The notes under the pieces were generated by a model. The model had not been told where the DNA came from. It made no database searches and worked only from the letters and a program-made list of their open reading frames with translations. Made by a program: the position numbers and the translations under genes. 64,000 bases of DNA from Ischnura elegans (taxonomy: Eukaryota > Arthropoda > Insecta > Odonata > Coenagrionidae). Shown here piece after piece: positions 58,021 to 64,000 of the stretch (position 1 is the first letter of the stretch; every line of letters begins with the position of its first letter). The stretch covers positions 44,311,812 to 44,375,811 of the forward strand of contig NC_060259.1 of the NCBI RefSeq assembly GCF_921293095.1, in the 5' to 3' direction.

Positions 58021-59130
58021 CATGTAGTACATACAACGGCACGGAAACCTACGCATGAATTCCAAAGCTGCGGAGTTTAATCTCGATGTTGACGCAGATC
58101 CTACGTTTATCTGATGCAATTTCGGTTAGTTAGAATTAATTACGTCGTTCTTGGAAGCAAGAGAACACCCTCTTGCAATGGATACTGAGAAAATATGAAC
58201 TGTGGAGAGTGACCTTTTTGATATACAAAGTGATTTGGGAAAATCCATCGCTCAATAATTTGAAGACGTTATACAAAGAAACCCTGGATGGCAATACATT
58301 GGTTTAGGTTGAAGACATTTTATGAAGAAACAATATGGCTCTATTACTAAAGAAGAGCCCAAAAGAGCTGTCATTGCTGCTGCAATATATTACCAAAACT
58401 TTTGAATGTTTCTTACTTGGGAAATAATTTTTACGAATCTAGAAATCCATTCGGAGCTAATTATAGCGAAAAAAATCAAGTTGTAACTGAATTTAAATGC
58501 CAAGTTTATCGCTTTGCCCCTTTTAATGTTCATATTGACGATGCGAAGGTCTCAAATTGCAAGAATTGCTTACCGTCACAGATTATTTTATATTTGCGTC
58601 TATAAAAGTTGTTATATTTTTTTAATTCGTCGTACCTATTATTGCCGTTTTTCTTTCTGACCGGCGAAAAAGAACTTTCAAATTTAAATTCATTTTAATT
58701 GCAAATGAACACTTCAATGAAGCTGAGGTGTACACGTCAGGCTCTTCACTTTCATCATGATCCTCACCCCATTCTTGTACCTCGCATCGCACTACCCTGT
58801 GCAACACGACTTTCAGTTACTAGTGCATGTTATTAAAATAATTACTTTCAAGGGAAGTCCTCCAACGTCCACCAGATCTCTTTAAAATTTGGATAGAAGA
58901 TAGAAAATGGATGCACACGAGGTGTATTTCTATTAGGTGCCAACGCTCAATTCTTTTCGAGATATTAGCGATTGAAAGTACCAGGGAAATTCCTAAAGTG
59001 ATGCAAACCACAACACAAGAATACATTCTCTTCATCCTAGGAATGGAGTATAAGGGGCCATTGCCGCGCTGCATAGGGGCATAAGAAAGAATATCTGCAT
59101 ATTCGATGGCGTTACGCAGTTCATACTTAC

Positions 59131-59398
59131 ATCCCACTTTGATGTTTGGGAATGAAAAGGTCAGTGGGCTCAAGAGGGCGGTAGACGTCATGCGAGCGTT
59201 TGTTGGTACTCGATCGAAATGAATGGTGTTGTCCGGCATCCTCAGAACACCATTGACACAGTTGTTGCTTCGGCAAACGTCCACCGTAATGCTCGCTTGG
59301 TCATCGGAACCCGCTTCATCGGGCCTTACTTCTGTGATGTAAGGGTAATACCAGTATTTCAAGGCGCTCAGAACGTAGGAATTAGCCGCGGAATTGAA
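59131..59398 (-). CDS. Vitellogenin-type protein, exon (WYYPY segment)
   Basis: This 268-base exon begins in phase 0 after tttcag and ends with one base of a split codon before gtaagt. It encodes LKYWYYPYITEVRP and then a strand-rich region with two cysteines (CRSNNC). The aromatic WYYPY/WYFPY segment just before the von Willebrand D domain is a recognisable feature of insect vitellogenins. The final T joins CC of the next exon to make Ser, a check across the 7-kb intron. The apparent ORF downstream of the donor is read-through into the intron. Confidence 0.85.
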
Positions 59399-59569
59399 CT
59401 GAAACAGAAGAGTTGAAATATTTTTATAACTATTTCTTACCCCTTCAACTTAGTAGATGCAGATGTCATAGAATCTTCAGCAACCGAAAGTTTATAATGA
59501 TGTGATAAGGTATGGTGTTTTGAACGAGAGTTAAGTGAAATTTGTTGTTATTTTACACCATGAACTTAC

Positions 59570-59734
59570 TCCTTCCTTCATATAAAGAGTGAAGTTGTAG
59601 CGGTCAATGGCTCCTGCTTCCTCAAATATGGCTCTGCATTCTGGCTGCAGGTTGTATCCATTTTCCATGCACTCGTGAGCCTCTCTCTTGTTGTAGAGAA
59701 CAGCTGCCTTACGCGCAGATCGTACCATAGAACC
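59570..59734 (-). CDS. Vitellogenin-type protein, exon with conserved Cys pair
   Basis: This 165-base exon (55 codons, phase 0/0) has acceptor cgacag and donor gtaagt. It encodes the pattern ECMENGY..PECRAIFEEAGAIDRYN. A cysteine pair spaced by about 11 residues, followed by an acidic helix and a D.Y motif, is typical of the region before the WYYP segment in arthropod vitellogenins (family knowledge). It is separated from the next exon by the gene's shortest intron here, 171 bases. Confidence 0.82.
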
Positions 59735-60955
59735 CTGTCGAGGAGAAACAACACATCAGTATGGAAGGTGTATCGAGTAATCATCGACTCCAAACAGGAA
59801 TTTATATCTTTCCTTACTATCCTGTTAGTATTTTAATTAGTTCCTTAATTTGCTGAATTTGTTGTTATGTAGTACATTTTGATTACCGCCGTTTAATACC
59901 TGATTTTCACCAATATTTTCGTGAAATTCCCAACAAATCGCCGATAGCCACGTGAACACTTATAAATGGGAAAACTCGACAAGAACGGAGATACTATAAA
60001 TATTTACGGAGTGGCTTCAGTAGAATAATAGACTAAAACATGGGCGATCCCAAAATCACCATTGTTTATCGTTGATCGTTCAAAATCCGATCGATTACCG
60101 ATCAAAATCACCGTTGATAGTTAATAGAGTATTAGCAAAGAAAAAATAAGAACATTTACCAGAATGAGACTGAATGGAGCAAATATATATTGGTCTCATG
60201 ATTAAGTTATCGAGAAAGAATAACTTGTAATAGTGAGGATAACACAGATGAGTAAATTAACGTCGAGTGAAAAAACATCGGGAGATAAATGTTTCCAAAA
60301 AAACGTAAAAATATATCACCCGATGAACGAGAAGAATAAGTTATAAGTTTACCGAAAATATTAGGATAATTTCACTGATGGAAAGAAATTTATGGAGGTC
60401 TTAAATGATAACGCGAGAGTTACACATATTGCAGTGCGCATGTGGCAAAGTTTCGGCTGCTGAACTTGTATGCGATGGTTATTTTAATCCCTCATTTTTT
60501 CGAGGCAAGTTTTCATTAACTGTTGGATACTCTGTTCTCCTTGTGAAGAAATTACTCACGTGAAAAATTGTGGGCAATATTTGAGATCATATAATTTATA
60601 AATCCTCAGCGCACAAATTCTGTATTTTGAATTTGGAAAATATCAACAAATTTATTTATCAAATAATTTCCCCCTGATAGCGATAATATTATTGGTTAGC
60701 CTATTTATTCATAGCGCAGTTTCCGCTTTCATTTCTTCAAACAGTAGTCAGCCAAAACATTTAACACTGTAAAAGTGTTAGATGGAAGATGGGGCACTCT
60801 ATTCCCAATCTCGCCAAATAAAGACGAATTATTATTATTAATAATAAAATTTTTTGGAAAATACGATATCTTCGTTGATAATTAGTTATGTTGCTCCACG
60901 GAATCTCTCTACAGAAAGTTGACTTAATCTGAAATAGGTGTCAGATCATACTTAC

Positions 60956-61093
60956 TTTAATGCTAAGAGGATCGCTTCCGGATTTGGTGACGTCAACGTA
61001 GAGCCGAGAGCTAAGGTTTGAGCGCAGCATTTCCTCCAGACTCAGCAGGGGGGTGGCTGGGAAGCTCAACACTTGAGTCATTCCGAGACTTGT
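60956..61093 (-). CDS. Vitellogenin-type protein, exon
   Basis: This is a 138-base exon (46 codons, phase 0 at both ends) with acceptor cctcag and donor gtaagt. It encodes TSLGMTQVLSF through RLYVDVTKSGSDPLSIK and carries an N-glycosylation sequon (NLS). It is identified by its in-frame position between exons with clearer vitellogenin character; alone it would not be assignable. Confidence 0.75.
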
Positions 61094-61377
61094 CTGAGGA
61101 AAAGAGAAATATGCACTGCTGAATTAAGAAGACACTAAAATTTCAGGGAAACAGTCTTCGTATGACATTGAAAATCTTAAATTAATTTATTATACATATA
61201 TAATAAATAGTGGAGAATAAGTAATATAATAAACTGAGTGGAGAGGTGCGTCATACCAATCATAGGATTCATGAATTCTGTTGATGATGATAATGTTAAA
61301 GTCTTTGAATTTTTTAATTATTTCATACTCAGTGTGCAAAATAATGTTACACTGCAAATTACTATCATTATAAGCTA

Positions 61378-61546
61378 GGAAAAATAACAACTTTGCTTTC
61401 CATACTGTAGCATTTAATCGTAGACAAGCCTCAATACACTGCACCATTTTCATGACTAGTAACACTAATCTTGAAAATGATGCAGTGTATGGAAACTAGT
61501 CGACGATTGAATGTTTAATTTTAGCAAGCAAAGTTGTTATTTTTCC
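61378..61546. repeat. Intronic inverted repeat
   Basis: Arms at about 61378-61457 and 61470-61546 (GGAAAAATAACAACTTTGCT and its inverse at the outer ends, AATACACTGCA/TGCAGTGTAT further in) flank a short loop. It lies in an intron of the vitellogenin-type gene. Confidence 0.65.
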
Positions 61547-61929
61547 AAACTTAAAATGGAATTCTACAAATTTCATTTGAGTGCACTATCATTTTTTCTC
61601 TACTTCTAATTTTTCTCTGATTCGTGCATGCAAAGCCTTGAATTGAATAAAGACAAAAATTCATAAGCGTCGGCTGAACATAAATGCTTTACAAAAACAC
61701 TCCACGAATTATGATTTTACGAGTCAAAGATAATTTTTTAAGTTTGTTATAACTCTAAAAGAAGTCAAAAAATAAAAATTTAATTTTGGAAATAAGAGCA
61801 ATATCAAGTAAATAGGCCATCCCTTTTCAGTGTGAAAGGTTAAAAATAAACCCTTTCATTATATGCTCATGTCAACTGAATTTATACTTTTTTATTAAAC
61901 CAATGAAAAAATGTTTCTCTATTTCTATA

Positions 61930-62335
61930 TGGAGCATGTTTCTCTATGGCAGTGAGGCTTTGACGTTGACAAAGGCAAGGAAGTCAAGAGTGGAAGCATT
62001 AGAAATGAGATGCTACTGAATGATGATGAAGATACAATAGATCGACCGTGTAAGCAACGAGAAATTTCTAAGAAGAGTGGGAGAAAGTTCTCAAAAACTT
62101 AAGCAGAACTTAGTTGCCAATATCATGATACACGATAGCTTGGTGAAAACAATCGTCGAAGGACATGTGGAAGGGAAGAAGGGCGAAGGATGGCCTCGAA
62201 TGAGTTAGCTGGGACAGATTATAAAGGATGTAAAACAGAAGAAATACGTCGCTATGAATAGGCTCGCGAAGAGGAGAGAGGAATGAAGAACTGCGTCAAA
62301 CTAATCTTAAGATTGTTGACTTATGATGATGAATA
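61930..62335 (+). mobile_element. LINE C-terminal relic (second RT lineage) in a host intron
   Basis: The plus strand reads ALTLTKARKSRVEALEMRCY, IDRVSNEKFLRRVGESSQKL and VKTIVEGHVEGKKG, then VKQKKYVAMNRLAKRREE, interrupted by stops. This is the C-terminal region of an endonuclease-RT LINE and ends in ATGATGATGA. The same 3' end occurs at 32540-32755 and, inverted, at 3748-3960. Confidence 0.75.
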
Positions 62336-62426
62336 TATTAAAACCAAATCCCTTGATAAAACCCATATGGAGGAAGCTCATCGCCTCAATATCTATTGTC
62401 TTGTTAATATAATGCGAGTTACTTAC

Positions 62427-62569
62427 TCCGTTAGCGTTCTTCATGAAGATGGCAACACGAGTTAACCGCCCTCCAGTCTCCCGAGCCATGCCCAAGTACA
62501 TACTTGCTGATGAATTCCGTGGAGACCCTCCAGCAGATGCTTCTAATCCCACCACATAAGACCGTCCAC
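62427..62569 (-). CDS. Vitellogenin-type protein, exon
   Basis: The exon lies between an acceptor (ctgcag before GTGGAC) and a donor (gtaagt after GGA). It starts with two bases of a split codon and ends in phase 0, so it joins both neighbours without a frameshift. It encodes 47 residues with the motif VVGLEASAGGSPRNSSASMY and then GMARETGGRLTRVAIF, the beta-strand pattern of the region before the von Willebrand D domain in large lipid transfer proteins. It contains an N-glycosylation sequon (NSS). The ORF continues past the acceptor by chance, but splice signals and phase support these borders. Confidence 0.8.
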
Positions 62570-63602
62570 CTGCAGATATTCAAAATTTACAATCAGATTC
62601 ATCGATGTGCTGCGCTCTTCTTTATATATAGCTATTAAGTCTGTAGCGTGTCAGTCTGTCTGCATTTTGTGCAGTCACTCTTTAGGGTCTATCTCGACCG
62701 TAGCATGTTCTACAGAGATGGGGTTTGGGGCGTTCGACGCAGAATCTCTTCACGCACCTTGGTCTTAGCGCTTTTGCTCGGCATTGTGTTACATTACGGG
62801 CAAAACAACTCACAAAAGTGGGCCGAAAACAGCCTGCCTACAAAAGAGGAGACAAACAGTGGCAAGCCACAGTTGATTCCTGTCTCCCCACTGCAGTGGT
62901 TTTCTTTGCAAAACTCTAGTAATCACTAACAGGTGCAACACTAAGACAGGCAACAGCGCCACAACGGTACCACATCGAATTGATTTCATGCGTTAATATT
63001 TGAATTCTCAAAATTCGTAGAATACTCCAAGACATCGTATCAGTAGGAACTTAAAAACTGCAAATTTCTCTGAAAGGTGGCATTTAGGCGTGACCACTCA
63101 TTGTAGACAGCATAATGAAAAATACATCTTGGAAAATATTTGATGCCGCAATTCTTTCTTATCTTTCTCCTTTTAGTGAAAATTTAAGCCATAAACTGTC
63201 ATAACACAAGATTTGCTCATCTATTGTTAAAATACATAATATTTCACATAACAGCAGGGCACGTCCCGTTTGTTCTCTACTCATGCTGCCGTCATGAGCT
63301 CACGTGAACGTGGCCAAGGACTTCTCATTAGTATTTGGAGAGGGGGTGGAGAAGGCTATAGCTGCAGTGCTATATTTGACATTATAAGCATTGCGCCTTC
63401 AGCAGACGCCAGTTTTTGGGCTCGATTACCAATTAAGTAATGATACAATTTCCGCATCTATATCCCAGCCCAAAGTAGCATATTTTGGGAGATAACCACA
63501 GTGAAATTTAAGATCGGATGATTGCGCAACCATTGAAGCTGCTTCTTCTAGCGTCACTAAATACTAACAGCCCCATATTGTTAAAGCGCTGAGTTTACTT
63601 AC

Positions 63603-64000
63603 TTCGAATTCCAGTCAGACTTTTCTCTAGGATATATCGGATACGGCTGCCACTGTCTGCAGCTCCGAAGACATCCATTGTTGATGCATTGAATTCTCCA
63701 ACAGGACTGTCGGTGTTGATGTTGAACACTTGGAAGGCAGCAGAGGATATTTGCTGCTCTTGACTCCCTGGTCCTGGTGCCTCAATGGGAACTTCGATCG
63801 GGCTCAACGTGATTATTTGGTCAGTCGTGGTTTCAGTTGGTTCCTCAGTGGTTGAAGGCATCTCCGTCGTGGTATCTCCTACAGGGGTTGGTGTTGAGTA
63901 GGCACTTTCACCGACAGTTTCAGCTGAATTGTGACCGGTCCACTCGTGCATTTGAATACCATCAATACCATCAGGATTAGCAGATGCCCGCCCTGCATGA
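63603..64000 (-). CDS. Vitellogenin-type lipid transfer protein, internal exon (5' side cut by window edge)
   Basis: This is the most upstream visible exon of a minus-strand gene. The frame is open from the window edge down to a consensus donor (gtaagt) just below 63603, giving 132 codons plus one base (intron phase 1). The residues include a Thr/Pro/Glu-rich stretch (about 63790-63910 on the minus strand, STTEEPTETTT type) that looks like an O-glycosylated linker, then a folded-looking segment (AFQVFNINTDSPVGEF, then a segment ending SLTGIR). The last base joins two bases of the next exon to give Ser. The ATG at 63949-63951 is probably internal, because the frame stays open upstream with no acceptor needed. 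Vitellogenins usually have serine-rich linkers, so a Thr/Pro/Glu linker is slightly unusual. The protein is expected to be secreted and to carry lipid to oocytes. The N-terminal lipoprotein domain is outside the window. Confidence 0.8.

Larger units (their letters stand above)
52118..59130 (-). other. 7.0-kb intron of the vitellogenin-type gene, repeat-filled
   Basis: The interval between the WYYPY exon and the first VWD exon (phase 1) holds a GGGCGGATCGG-type repeat (about 52205-52745), a hAT-like fragment, a LINE relic and a foldback. Other introns are 171 to 1,675 bases. From 53.35 to 55.55 kb and 58.05 to 59.1 kb I see nothing recognisable. Confidence 0.7.

Noticed and set aside
58820-59130. 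Extension of the WYYPY exon frame past its donor
   Set aside because: The gtaagt donor at 59125-59130 and the Ser codon completed by the next exon show that the downstream part is intron.

Overview
This is a eukaryotic nuclear window, almost certainly arthropod and most likely insect. It is AT-rich and has spliced coding sequence with GT-AG introns. The rest is mostly decayed transposable elements: LINEs, a Penelope-like element, SINEs, and TIR elements with TTAA, TA-like and hAT-like ends. The only host gene I can support is a large lipid transfer protein of the vitellogenin / vitellogenin-like type, which fits an arthropod. The species cannot be read from the sequence. The repeat style suggests a large hemimetabolous-type insect genome, but that is an impression.

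Layout. From 1 to 48 kb I find no convincing host gene. It holds: a TIR element (2.86-3.21 kb); a LINE 3' end (3.75-3.96 kb, minus); a tRNA-like SINE head (4.58-4.67 kb, minus); the 3' end of a Penelope-like element (7.38-7.76 kb, minus); a pair of diverged inverted repeats (9.13-10.56 and 13.57-14.82 kb) sharing a decayed reading frame with a signal-peptide-like start; a hAT-like element (14.80-15.41 kb); a CR1/L2/Jockey-like LINE (16.01-19.09 kb, minus) split by a 1.4-kb TIR element; two inverted copies of a GGGTRGTTTCC-ended element (20.97-21.64 and 24.05-24.50 kb) around SINEs and a third repeat family; satellite-like tandem repeats (26.6-28.8 kb); three GC/CpG-rich patches (28.8, 30.4 and 34.1 kb); and a piggyBac-like element with both ends and TTAA target sites (36.19-38.57 kb) whose transposase is broken.

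From 48.35 kb to the right edge, the minus strand carries the 3' part of the lipid transfer protein gene. Eight exons (48346-48507 up to 63603-64000) join in frame with no stop until a terminal TAG and encode 550 residues. They include a Thr/Pro/Glu-rich linker and a C-terminal von Willebrand factor D domain ending in the CGLCGDYDG signature. The 5' part lies beyond the window. Its 7.0-kb intron holds a decayed LINE (55.6-57.3 kb) and other repeats.

The non-coding space is best read as nested insertion history. A TTAA element sits inside another dispersed repeat with an empty-site comparison available, a TIR element sits inside a LINE, and a LINE 3' end sits inside a Penelope-type foldback. 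Several foldbacks share a CTGAAGA - stem - GAAAC arrangement resembling hammerhead ribozyme cores. No operons, rRNA, functional tRNA or CRISPR arrays are present.
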